NCBI RefSeq assembly: GCF_020551945.1
Contig: NZ_JAJBZH010000001.1
Span: forward strand, 438,108-502,107
Direction of reading: 5' to 3'
Length of the DNA: 64,000 nucleotides
From: Cellulosimicrobium marinum
Lineage (GTDB): Bacteria; Actinomycetota; Actinomycetes; Actinomycetales; Cellulomonadaceae
The translations under genes were made by a program, and so were the position numbers. Positions 55,336-63,048 of the stretch are shown in pieces (the first letter of the stretch is position 1; every line of letters begins with the position of its first letter). A model generated the notes under the pieces. It searched no databases. It saw nothing but the letters and a program-made list of their open reading frames with translations, and had not been told where the DNA came from.

Positions 55336-56568
55336 ATGACGGCGGGAGGCGAGGGGCGGGACGAGGCGCGGGACGAGGTGCGGCGAGCGGTGCGGGACGA
55401 GGTGCCCGGTGCGCAGCCGGGCGTCGTCGACCCCCGCCTGATCGACGCGCTCCTCGCCGTCGCGATGGCGCTCGCGATCGCCGTCGTCATCGCCGCGGAC
55501 TTCGACGGGCCGGGGGAGTCCGGCCCGGTGTCGTACGTGTTTGCGCTGGGGTTCGGCGCCCTCGTGCTGATCCGCCGCCGGTGGCCCCGCACGCTCCTCG
55601 TCCTTACCGTGCTGGGGATCTTCGTCTACTACGCGCTCGGCCTGCCCGTCATCGGGATGGCGCTGCCCGCGGTCGCCGCGCTGTACTCGGCGGCCGAGCT
55701 CGGGCGCACGGCGTGGGCGGCGGGTGCGGGGGCCGTGCTCGTGGGGGTCGCGGCGTACTTCCGCGTCGACGAGGGCCAGCCGCTCGCCTACCTCTACGGG
55801 TACGAGATCCTCACGAACGTCGCCCTGGTCGCGGCGGCGATCGCGCTGGGTGTCGCGGTACGCCTCACGCGCGAGGCGCGCGCGCAGTCCGAGCGGGTGC
55901 GCGCGCTCACCGCGGCCGAGCAGGCGCAGGCCGCCGACCGGCGGCTGGAGGCGGAGCGCGTGCGCATCGCGCGCGACCTGCACGACGTCCTCGGTCACCA
56001 CCTGTCCGTCGTGGCCCTGCACGCGAACGTCGCGGGGGAGGCCGTCGGCGCCGACGATGCCGCCGCACGCGCCGCGCTCGGCCAGGTGGGTGACGCGACC
56101 TCGGCGGCGCTGCGCGAGCTGCGCACCACGGTCAAGGTGCTGCGCGGACCGCTGCCCGACGGCGCCCCGCGCGGCGCGACGTCGCTCGCCGGGCTCGACG
56201 CGCTCGTGCGGCCCGCGCGCGCGACCGGTCTCGACGTCGTGCTCGACGTCGACGTGCCGCGCGGTGCGCTCGACGGCGCGATCGACGCCGCGGCCTTCCG
56301 GATCGTCCAGGAGTCGTTGACGAACGTGCTGCGCCACGCCGGTGCACGGCGCGCGACCGTGGCGGCGCACGTCGCGGACGGCCGGCTGCGCCTGCGGGTC
56401 GTGGACGACGGCGCGGGGTCGGGCGTGCCGGACTCGGGCCGCCGGGGCCAGGGGATCGCGGGCATGGTCGAGCGGGCCGCGCTGCTCGGCGGCCGGCTCG
56501 CGGCGCACGACGCGCCGGGCGGCGGGTTCGCCGTCGAGGCCGACCTGCCCGCGAGGCTGGACGCATGA
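55336..56568 (+). CDS. Sensor histidine kinase, NarL/DesK class
   Basis: A 410-residue membrane kinase. Five or six helices fill residues about 35-180; then a coiled coil and the HisKA_3 dimerisation box with His216 in RIARDLHDVLGHHLSVVALH. The ATPase domain (about 300-405) has the N box VQESLTNVLRHAGA, VVDDGAG and GQGIAGMVERAALLGG. No large extracellular sensor domain, so the signal is probably felt in the membrane. ATG 55336; overlaps the regulator gene by four bases. Confidence 0.9.
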   Translation: MTAGGEGRDEARDEVRRAVRDEVPGAQPGVVDPRLIDALLAVAMALAIAVVIAADFDGPGESGPVSYVFALGFGALVLIRRRWPRTLLVLTVLGIFVYYALGLPVIGMALPAVAALYSAAELGRTAWAAGAGAVLVGVAAYFRVDEGQPLAYLYGYEILTNVALVAAAIALGVAVRLTREARAQSERVRALTAAEQAQAADRRLEAERVRIARDLHDVLGHHLSVVALHANVAGEAVGADDAAARAALGQVGDATSAALRELRTTVKVLRGPLPDGAPRGATSLAGLDALVRPARATGLDVVLDVDVPRGALDGAIDAAAFRIVQESLTNVLRHAGARRATVAAHVADGRLRLRVVDDGAGSGVPDSGRRGQGIAGMVERAALLGGRLAAHDAPGGGFAVEADLPARLDA

Positions 56569-57224
56569 TCCGCGTGGTGATCGTCGACGACCAGGAGCTC
56601 GTGCGCGCCGGGCTGCGGTCGCTCGCCGTGCACGACGGCGACGTCGAGGTGGTGGCGGAGGCGGCGTCGGGCCACGACGGGCTCGCGCGCGTACGCGAGC
56701 ACCGGCCCGACGTGGTGCTCATGGACGTGCGCATGCCGGGCATGGACGGGATCGAGGCGACGCGCGCCGTCGTCGCCGACCCCGCGCTGGAGGGCGTGCG
56801 AGTGCTCGTGCTCACGACGTTCGACGAGGACGAGCACGTGCTGGAGGCGATCCGCGCGGGCGCCGCGGGGTACCTGCTCAAGGACGTGTCGCCGGGTGCG
56901 CTGCGCGAGGCGATCCGCGTCGTCGCGCACGGCGGGTCGCTGCTGTCCCCGACGGTCACGGCCTCGGTGATGCGCGCGCTGTCGGACGGCGTGCCGCTCG
57001 CGGTGGACGAGTCCCGCCTCGCGCCGCTGACCGAGCGCGAGCGGGAGGTGCTGGAACAGGTGGGCCGCGGGCTGACGAACGACGAGATCGCGCGCGTGCT
57101 CTACCTCAGCCCCGCGACGGCGCGCACCTACGTGAGCAGGCTCCTCACCAAGCTCGACGCGCGGGACCGGGCCGCGCTCGTCGTGCTCGCCTACGAGACG
57201 GGGCTGGTGCGACCGGGCGGCTGA
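56565..57224 (+). CDS. Response regulator, NarL/FixJ family
   Basis: A 219-residue DNA-binding regulator, partner of the kinase. The receiver domain (1-120) has the acidic pocket VDDQE, phospho-acceptor Asp54 in VLMDVRMPGMDG and the conserved Lys in YLLKD; the LuxR-type helix-turn-helix (about 155-215) is LTEREREVLEQVGRGLTNDE followed by the recognition helix. Likely targets are nearby, including the divergent membrane/oxidase pair; inferred. Confidence 0.92.
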   Translation: MIRVVIVDDQELVRAGLRSLAVHDGDVEVVAEAASGHDGLARVREHRPDVVLMDVRMPGMDGIEATRAVVADPALEGVRVLVLTTFDEDEHVLEAIRAGAAGYLLKDVSPGALREAIRVVAHGGSLLSPTVTASVMRALSDGVPLAVDESRLAPLTEREREVLEQVGRGLTNDEIARVLYLSPATARTYVSRLLTKLDARDRAALVVLAYETGLVRPGG

Positions 57225-57294
57225 GCGGTGGTGGTGAACGGCGCGACTCGACGGTGCCACTGAACGGTGTGACTGAGCGGTGCGGCCGGGGTCC

Positions 57295-57651
57295 TCAGCC
57301 GACCGTGGTGACGCGGACGGTGACGACGTCCCCGACGTCGACCCGCTCGGCGCGCCGCACCGCCGCTTTGACGGGCAGCACGTACGTCTTGCGGCCCGCG
57401 TCGGGGAAGATCGACGTGGACCACCGCGAGCCGCCGAGCGTGACCTCGACCTTGACCGACCCGAAGCCGGCGGGCAGCAGCGGCAGGTCTGCGATCTCGT
57501 CGCTCACGTCCTCCGGCAGCGCGAGGAACACCCAGCTGTCGGTGCGCGCCTCCCAACGCCACAGCTCCGCCCGGAACTCGTAGCGGGTGCCCGCGCTCGC
57601 TCTCGCTTCCCCTGTCGTCCCCACCCGATCATGGTGCCCCGGACCACCCAC
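57295..57651 (-). CDS. DUF1905-domain protein
   Basis: A protein of about 109-118 residues matching DUF1905: FRAELWRWEARTDSWVFLAL, LPAGFGSVKVEVTLGGSRW, TSIFPDAGRKTYVLPVKAAV and VDVGDVVTVRV. A small beta-barrel of unknown role. Start is ATG 57651 or GTG 57624 (MGTTGEARAS); the latter starts closer to the domain. Convergent with the response regulator, divergent from Ku. Confidence 0.8.
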   Translation of the reverse strand: MGGPGHHDRVGTTGEARASAGTRYEFRAELWRWEARTDSWVFLALPEDVSDEIADLPLLPAGFGSVKVEVTLGGSRWSTSIFPDAGRKTYVLPVKAAVRRAERVDVGDVVTVRVTTVG

Positions 57652-57710
57652 ATGGGCGCCCGTGCCCGATTGGTCTCGCGTCGGAGCGCGCGGCGCGCCA
57701 CCATGGACGG

Positions 57711-58754
57711 ATGAGGGCCATCTGGAAGGGCGCCATCACGTTCGGGCTCGTCAACGTCCCCGTCAAGGTGTACTCCGCGACGGAGGACCACGACGTGCCG
57801 CTGCACCAGGTGCACGAGAAGGACGGTGGGCGGATCCGCTACCGGCGCGTGTGCGAGATCGACGGCGAGGTGGTGCCGTACGAGGACATCGCCAAGGCGT
57901 ACACCGACGGCGAGCAGACCGTCGTGCTCACGTCCGACGACTTCGACGCGCTGCCCGCCGAGCGCAGCCGCGAGATCGAGGTCGTCGAGTTCGTGCCGAG
58001 CGACCAGATCGACCCGCTCCTGCTCGACCGCAGCTACTACCTCGAACCCGACTCCAAGTCCAACAAGGCGTACGTCCTCATGCGCCGCACGCTGGAGGAG
58101 ACCGACCGCACCGCGATCGTGAAGTTCGCGCTGCGCCAGCGCACGCGCCTCGCCGCCCTGCGGGTGCGCGACGACGTGCTCGTCGTCCAGACGCTGCTGT
58201 GGGCCGACGAGGTGCGCGAGGCCGCGTTCCCGTCGCTCGACGAGCCCGCCAAGATCACCGACAAGGAGCTCGCGATGTCCTCCCAGCTCGTCGCAAGCTT
58301 CGAGGCCGACTTCGAGCCCGACGAGTACGAGGACGACTACCAGGCCCAGCTCCGCACTCTCATCGACGCCAAGCTCGAGCAGGGCGACGCGCTCGACACG
58401 TCCGAGACGTTCGGGGAGCAGGCCGAGGCCGACGAGGGCGCCGAGGTCATCGACCTCATGGAGGCGCTGCGCAAGTCCGTCGCGTCGTCGAAGAGCACGA
58501 AGGGCTCGAAGAGCGGGGCGTCGTCGTCCTCGTCGTCTTCGTCGTCCTCCTCAAAGTCGGGGTCGGGCACGGGCTCGAAGCGCGCCTCGTCGAGCAAGGG
58601 CGGGTCGTCCGGCTCGACGCGCACGGCGAAGTCCGGCGCGTCCACGAGCGGGTCGACGTCCACCTCGACGAAGAGCTCGACCACGAGCACGTCGAAGAGC
58701 GCGTCGACGCGCAAGACCTCGTCGACGAGCACGCGCAAGAAGAAGTCCGCCTGA
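57711..58754 (+). CDS. ku: Ku DNA end-binding protein
   Basis: A 347-residue bacterial Ku that forms a ring on broken DNA ends and recruits LigD. The core (1-255) has MRAIWKGAITFGLVNVPVKV, DIAKAYTDGEQTVVL and YYLEPDSKSNKAYVLM. The C-terminus (about 260-347) is a long Ser/Lys/Thr-rich tail with a run of Ser codons and KKKSA end; basic tails in actinobacterial Ku bind DNA. It is on the opposite strand 5.5 kb from ligD, rather than in one operon. Confidence 0.93.
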   Translation: MRAIWKGAITFGLVNVPVKVYSATEDHDVPLHQVHEKDGGRIRYRRVCEIDGEVVPYEDIAKAYTDGEQTVVLTSDDFDALPAERSREIEVVEFVPSDQIDPLLLDRSYYLEPDSKSNKAYVLMRRTLEETDRTAIVKFALRQRTRLAALRVRDDVLVVQTLLWADEVREAAFPSLDEPAKITDKELAMSSQLVASFEADFEPDEYEDDYQAQLRTLIDAKLEQGDALDTSETFGEQAEADEGAEVIDLMEALRKSVASSKSTKGSKSGASSSSSSSSSSSKSGSGTGSKRASSSKGGSSGSTRTAKSGASTSGSTSTSTKSSTTSTSKSASTRKTSSTSTRKKKSA

Positions 58755-58853
58755 CCCGACCGGCCCTGTGTGCCGCGCCGATGACTTCGGCGGGCGGGCG
58801 CCGTCGTACCCCGTGACGGCCCGCACGGGCCGCGGCGACCCTGAGGAGGCACC

Positions 58854-59309
58854 ATGCGCGCGATCGTCCCGAGCCTGTGGTTCGACAACAACCTCGAGGA
58901 GGCGATCGACTTCTACGCGACCGTGTTCCCCGACGTGAAGCGCGGGGACGTGCTCCGCCAGCCCGACGGCACCGTCGTGTCCGCCGACTTCGAGATCGCC
59001 GGGCAGCGGTTCGACGCCATCAACGGCGGCCCGCAGTTCCCCTTCACCGAGGCCGTGTCGTTCGTCGTCGAGTGCGAGTCGCAGGACGAGGTGGACCGGT
59101 ACTGGGACGCGCTCACCGCCGACGGCGGCCAGGAGTCGCAGTGCGGGTGGCTCAAGGACAGGTACGGGCTGTCCTGGCAGATCGTGCCCGTCGAGTTCCT
59201 GAAGATGCTCCAGGACCCCGACGCCGCCAAGGTCCAGCGCGTCGTCGACGTCATGATGACCCAGGCCAAGCTCGACCTCGGCCCGCTGCGCGAGGCGTTC
59301 GCCGGCTGA
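58854..59309 (+). CDS. VOC protein, PhnB/3-demethylubiquinone methyltransferase-like
   Basis: A 151-residue glyoxalase-fold protein: PSLWFDNNLEEAIDFYATVF, FEIAGQRFDAINGGPQFPFT, CGWLKDRYGLSWQIVP and VMMTQAKLDL match the PhnB-like branch often annotated as 3-demethylubiquinone-9 methyltransferase domain. It is not a methyltransferase; probably binds a small metabolite. Starts after CTGAGGAGG at ATG 58854. Confidence 0.85.
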   Translation: MRAIVPSLWFDNNLEEAIDFYATVFPDVKRGDVLRQPDGTVVSADFEIAGQRFDAINGGPQFPFTEAVSFVVECESQDEVDRYWDALTADGGQESQCGWLKDRYGLSWQIVPVEFLKMLQDPDAAKVQRVVDVMMTQAKLDLGPLREAFAG

Positions 59310-59351
59310 GGCCGCCCGAAAGTCTCTGCCGTAAAGGCGGGAAGCTGGAGA

Positions 59352-59648
59352 TTGAGTGGCGTGGCATCGCGTGGACGTGTTTGTGCAGAGTGTGGCCATT
59401 ACTGTAGTTTCCGGGCACCTGTCGGCTGGGAGTTGTCTGAGCCGGGCAGGGCCCGCGCCGTGTGGCGCGTGGCGAAGCTGCGTTCGTCGACGTCGTCGGG
59501 CGCCGAGCACAGGAAGCGGTGGCCGGTGGTCGCTCGTTTGTTCTTTCGTTGTGCTGCTCGCGCGGTTGCGGCGGGTGCGAGCCTGGCTCTCGTCGGTGGA
59601 CTCGTCGTTCCGGGAGTCGCGAGCGCTTCTGGCGCACAGCCACGCTGA
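59352..59648 (+). pseudogene. Truncated secreted-protein 5' end (signal-peptide fragment, copy 1)
   Basis: Open frame whose last 45 residues read as a signal peptide: RKRWPVVARLFFRCAARAVA then AGASLALVGGLVVPGVASAS and a stop shortly after (GAQPR). A mature protein is missing. The likely true start is GTG 59460. The DNA 59514-59616 is repeated at 60156-60258. It looks like the surviving front end of a large secreted protein, for example an Rhs or other polymorphic toxin, which is inference. Confidence 0.5.
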
Positions 59649-60079
59649 TGGCGCTTCATGAGCATCTCAGGGTCGGCTCGCGCTGCACGGCGGCGAACCG
59701 CGCCGTCTTTTGGTGGCGCGGCGAATCACCGATGCCAGGTGCGCTTGAACTGGCCTGGGAGGACGGTTCGACTCTCGTGTTCGACGTGGAGTCCGACTGG
59801 ACTCTGGCCGTCACTGGCGGACCATGGCGGAACCCGTACGCTGGCATCAACACTGACGACCCCTCGTGGGACCTCGGCACGTGGACGAAGGAGTCGGTCG
59901 GGAGGGGCGAACCTGGCCTGGCAATGGTTGGAAAACGACTGCTGAACTTTATGCCATTGTTTAATGAAGTTGGGGAAATGGCTGCCTTGGACCTTATCTT
60001 CGAAGCGGATGTCCTGCGTCTTGAAGTCAATGGCGGAGATCTAGCGGTGCGGGAAATTCTGGGCGGTACCGATGCATGA
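59648..60079 (+). CDS. Orphan small protein, possible immunity protein
   Basis: A 143-residue cytoplasmic protein starting at ATG 59648, overlapping the stop of the signal-peptide fragment. Acidic, Trp-rich N-terminal half (GALELAWEDGSTLVFDVESD, GGPWRNPYAGINTDDPSWDL) and a lower-GC C-terminal half (LNFMPLFNEVGEMAALDLIF). I do not recognise the family. Size, acidity and position after a secreted-protein remnant fit an immunity gene. Codon use differs from the host core, suggesting transfer. Confidence 0.5.
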   Translation: MALHEHLRVGSRCTAANRAVFWWRGESPMPGALELAWEDGSTLVFDVESDWTLAVTGGPWRNPYAGINTDDPSWDLGTWTKESVGRGEPGLAMVGKRLLNFMPLFNEVGEMAALDLIFEADVLRLEVNGGDLAVREILGGTDA

Positions 60080-60155
60080 CCGGTGAAGGGCCTGCTGGTG
60101 GGTTTCGGGACGATCGGTGATGTGATCGCGTTCGAGATGGGCGACGGGGCCGGGG

Positions 60156-60258
60156 AAGCGGTGGTCGGTGGTCGCTCGTTCGTGTTTTCGTCGTGCTGGT
60201 CGCGCGGTTGCGGCGAGTACGGGCCTGGTCCTCGTCGGCGGACTCGTCGGTCCGGGAG
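60156..60258 (+). pseudogene. Signal-peptide fragment, copy 2
   Basis: 103 bp aligned without gaps to 59514-59616 with about 13 differences by hand. It still reads KRWSVVARSCFRRAGRAVAA and STGLVLVGGLVGPG, then runs into unrelated sequence and a stop near 60333. The stretch 60080-60362 has no other gene. Confidence 0.55.
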
Positions 60259-60362
60259 ACTGGCAAGGGCATGGCGGAGCCGCGCGCAGCCGAGTGGGCA
60301 ATTCCTGCCGATCAACTCGGCACATTTAGCGACCTAGCGATGAATGGATTTTGGGTTGGTCA

Positions 60363-60617
60363 ATGAGTGCGCACCTGCATCGGGAGTTCACCGCCGTGGT
60401 AGACCGGGAGTTGCCCTGGGGTCTCTTGGTCAAACTCACGGACGGCACTGATGTGCTCGTCGACAAGACCAAGGCCGGAGGTCACGTGCCAGTGATTGGC
60501 ACCAGCGTCGCCGTCGTGATTCTTGACGATGAGCGCTCTCCGCTCCGTGGCAGCCTGCTTGAGGCGGATTTGTTGCGCCCCGGGTCTGATGGAGGCTCTC
60601 AATCCACGGAAGGATGA
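60363..60617 (+). CDS. S1/OB-fold-like small protein, 3' end altered by an insertion sequence
   Basis: An 84-residue protein. HREFTAVVDRELPWGLLVKL, TDGTDVLVDKTKAGGH and VVILDDERSPLRGSLLEADL look like one S1-type OB fold. From about residue 70 the codons belong to the left end of the IS3 element (starts 60571), so the natural end has been replaced by LRPGSDGGSQSTEG. Similar S1-like proteins occur as immunity proteins; unproven here. Confidence 0.5.
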   Translation: MSAHLHREFTAVVDRELPWGLLVKLTDGTDVLVDKTKAGGHVPVIGTSVAVVILDDERSPLRGSLLEADLLRPGSDGGSQSTEG

Positions 60618-60943
60618 GAGTCATGGCTGCACCGAGGAAGTACCCGGACGAGCTCCGGGACCGCGCCATCCGCATGGCGGTCGATCTGCGTCGTGACCCT
60701 GCGACCCGCAAGGGCGCGCTGGCCAGGGTCGGTGAGCAACTCGGGATCAACCCCGAGACGCTGCGCAACTGGGTGACCCAGGCCGAGGTCGATGCCGGCG
60801 AGCGGCCCGGGACCACGACGGTGGAGCAGGCGCGGATCACCGAGCTCGAGCGTGAGGTTCGCGAGTTGCGGCGGGCGAACGAGATTTTGAGGACCGCGTC
60901 AGCGTTTTTCGCCGCGGCGGAGCTCGACCGCAAGATCAAGTGA
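60614..60943 (+). CDS. IS3-family transposase OrfA
   Basis: A 109-residue DNA-binding subunit. Helix-turn-helix in PRKYPDELRDRAIRMAVDLR to INPETLRNWVTQAEVD, then a leucine zipper (ITELEREVRELRRANEILRT). Start is ATG 60614 or 60623. Its end overlaps orfB by four bases; TTTTTC at about 60904 may be the slippery site for the OrfAB fusion transposase. Confidence 0.9.
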   Translation: MRVMAAPRKYPDELRDRAIRMAVDLRRDPATRKGALARVGEQLGINPETLRNWVTQAEVDAGERPGTTTVEQARITELEREVRELRRANEILRTASAFFAAAELDRKIK

Positions 60944-61887
60944 GTACTGCGGTGCTGGTCGACTACATCGACCAGCACCGCGAGGTGTTCGGGGTCGAGC
61001 CGATCTGCAGGGTCCTTGCCGGTGCAGGGATGCAGGTCGCTGCGAGCACGTACTACGCGGCCAAGACGCGCCCGCCGTCGCGCAGGTCGGTCACCGACGC
61101 GGCCACGACGACCCTGATCCAGCAGGTCCACGGGGAGAACTACGGGGTCTACGGGGCTCGCAAGGTCCATGCCGAGCTGCGCCGCCGCGGGCAGCGGGTG
61201 GCGCGCTGCACGGTCGAACGCCTCATGCGGGTGGCCGGGCTGCGGGGCATGAGCCGCGCCGAGGGGCCACGCACCACGATCCAAGGCAGCGGGCCCGACA
61301 CACGCCCGGACCTTGTCGAGCGCGACTTCACCGCCACCGCCCCGAACCGACTGTGGGTCTGCGACATCACCTACTGCCGCACGTTCTCCGGCTGGGCGTA
61401 TGCCGCCTTCGTCACGGACGTTTTCTCCCGTCGCGTGGTCGGCTGGCAGTTGTCGAAGTCGCTGCGCACCGATCTGGCGCTGGACGCCCTGGAGATGGCG
61501 ATCTGGACCCGCACCCGCGACGGGCACGACGTCACCGGGCTGACGCACCATAGCGACAAGGGAGTCCAATATGTCGCTATTCGGTACACGCAGCGTCTGG
61601 CCGAGGCCGGCGCGGTCGCCTCGGTCGGCTCGACGGGCGACTCGTATGACAATGCCGCCGCTGAGGCGTTCAACTCGCTGTTCAAGGCCGAACTCGTACG
61701 CAACAAGGGGCCGTGGAAGACGATCGACGACCTCGAGATCGCCACCGCGGAGTACATCGACTGGTTCAACCATCGGCGCCTGCACGGCGAGATCGGCATG
61801 GTCCCGCCCGCCGAGCTCGAGGACACCTACTACCGTCACCACACCGCTGCGACTACCGTCGAAGCGTCAGTTCCGAGCCTCCACTGA
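60940..61887 (+). CDS. IS3-family transposase OrfB
   Basis: A 315-residue integrase-fold catalytic subunit. DDE residues: Asp in LWVCDITYC, Asp in LTHHSDKGVQY, Glu in NAAAEAFNSLFK; the HTH_21 region is NYGVYGARKVHAELRRRGQR. All are intact, so the element may still move. GTG 60940 overlaps the orfA stop, or it is read by frameshift. The stop is just before the right terminal repeat. Confidence 0.92.
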   Translation: MSTAVLVDYIDQHREVFGVEPICRVLAGAGMQVAASTYYAAKTRPPSRRSVTDAATTTLIQQVHGENYGVYGARKVHAELRRRGQRVARCTVERLMRVAGLRGMSRAEGPRTTIQGSGPDTRPDLVERDFTATAPNRLWVCDITYCRTFSGWAYAAFVTDVFSRRVVGWQLSKSLRTDLALDALEMAIWTRTRDGHDVTGLTHHSDKGVQYVAIRYTQRLAEAGAVASVGSTGDSYDNAAAEAFNSLFKAELVRNKGPWKTIDDLEIATAEYIDWFNHRRLHGEIGMVPPAELEDTYYRHHTAATTVEASVPSLH

Positions 61888-61902
61888 ACCCGGGGCGCAA
61901 CA

Positions 61903-62128
61903 GGTCGGATCAGCCGGTGACAACGCCGCCATGGAGAGCTTCTTCAGCCTGCTTCAGCGCAACGTCTTGGACCGGCAGAGGTGGACCAGCCGAGAGGAGT
62001 TGCGGATCGCGATCGTGACCTGGATCGAACGGACCTACCACCGTCGCCGACGCCAGGCCCGACTCGCACGATTGACCCCGATCGAGTTCGAGATCATCAT
62101 GAGCCAGGCCGCCGACCAAGCTGCCTAA
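61903..62128 (+). pseudogene. Remnant of a second IS3-type transposase
   Basis: Reads GSAGDNAAMESFFSLLQRNV, then VTWIERTYHRRRRQARLARL and TPIEFEIIMSQAA before TAA at 62128. This is the C-terminal end of an integrase-fold transposase (Glu in AAMESFF) different from the one just upstream. The remaining part is absent. The following 107 bases to 62235 contain no gene. Confidence 0.8.
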
Positions 62129-62235
62129 CCAACTGTCACGGAATCGTGCAGCAGCCCCAAGCGTGGATTGGTGACACTGTCGGCTGGCGTGTCATGTGGT
62201 GAATAGCCAGGGTCACCCAGGCAGCCACGCTGGGT

Positions 62236-62871
62236 TCAGTCCTCCCCGGCTGCCCGGCCCTCCCTGACCGTCCGGCCGGTGCGCATCGTGACGACCTCGG
62301 CGACGAGTGCGAGGAGGTCATCGACGTCGTCGCCGGGGCGGGGGGCGGGGTAGGTGAGGTCGCGTGCGGGGGCGCGGGTCGTCGTCGGGCCGTCGGTGAG
62401 GGCGGAGCCGGCGAGGGCGGCGTGGGCGTAGAGGCCGTCGCTGATGAGGACGATGGCGCGGGCGACGACGGGGTCGCCGACCTCGTCGAGGACGGTGCGT
62501 GTCCAGGCGTCGTGGGCGGTGTCGAGGGCGGCGCGGGCGTGGGGGTAGGCGCCCTGGGCGAGGCGGGTGACGGCGAGGTAGACGAGCTCGAACTCGCTGT
62601 CGACCACGGTGGAGGTGCGCAGGAGGTAGTCGACGGGTCCGGCGGGCGCGGCGCGCATGGTCTCGACGTCGGCGTCGGTGAGCTCGTGCAGGTGCTCGAC
62701 GAGTCCGTCGACGAGCGCGTCCTTGGAGCCGAAGTGGTAGAGCAGCCCGCCCTTCGACACCCCGGCGAGGTCGGCGACGGCCTCGATCGTCGCGGCGCGT
62801 TCGCCGTGCTCGACGAGCAGCGACGCGAACGCGCGCAGCACCTTGGCGCGGGCGGCGGGGGGCGGGGGCAT
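62236..62871 (-). CDS. TetR-family repressor
   Basis: A 211-residue repressor. The helix-turn-helix is TIEAVADLAGVSKGGLLYHF within residues about 10-60; the rest is the ligand-binding domain. It is divergent from the MFS exporter gene and very likely controls it through the palindrome at 62973-62986. ATG 62871. Confidence 0.88.
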   Translation of the reverse strand: MPPPPAARAKVLRAFASLLVEHGERAATIEAVADLAGVSKGGLLYHFGSKDALVDGLVEHLHELTDADVETMRAAPAGPVDYLLRTSTVVDSEFELVYLAVTRLAQGAYPHARAALDTAHDAWTRTVLDEVGDPVVARAIVLISDGLYAHAALAGSALTDGPTTTRAPARDLTYPAPRPGDDVDDLLALVAEVVTMRTGRTVREGRAAGED

Positions 62872-62972
62872 GGCGTCGAGCCTAGTTGCTGCCGGTCGTG
62901 ATCCTGAGCGGGGCCGGTGCGGAGCGTCACACCGGTTCCGGGATGACCGGAGCCTGCTGATCACGTTACTGT

Positions 62973-62986
62973 ACCGTCTGGACGGT
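62973..62986. promoter_or_regulatory. Probable TetR operator
   Basis: ACCGTCTGGACGGT is a perfect 6-2-6 inverted repeat between the TetR gene (start 62871, minus) and the exporter gene (start 63049, plus), close to TTACTGTACC which could be a -10 region. Confidence 0.65.
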
Positions 62987-63048
62987 GTGGAAGACCGGGC
63001 GCCGCCGTGCCCGCCCCAGCCGTCCGCTGTTCGTGGAAGGACCTCGTC

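Larger units (their letters stand above)
60571..61902 (+). mobile_element. IS3-family insertion sequence, intact
   Basis: 1,332 bp with perfect 15-base terminal inverted repeats: TGTTGCGCCCCGGGT at 60571-60585 and its complement at 61888-61902. It carries orfA and orfB in the -1 frame relation. No 3-4 base target duplication is seen (GATT on the left, GGTC on the right), so a flank was probably rearranged after insertion; the right flank is part of another transposase. Confidence 0.92.

Noticed and set aside
59352-59648. An intact small secreted protein
   Set aside because: Almost all of the frame after the likely start is signal peptide, and the same fragment is repeated at 60156-60258 in a broken context.
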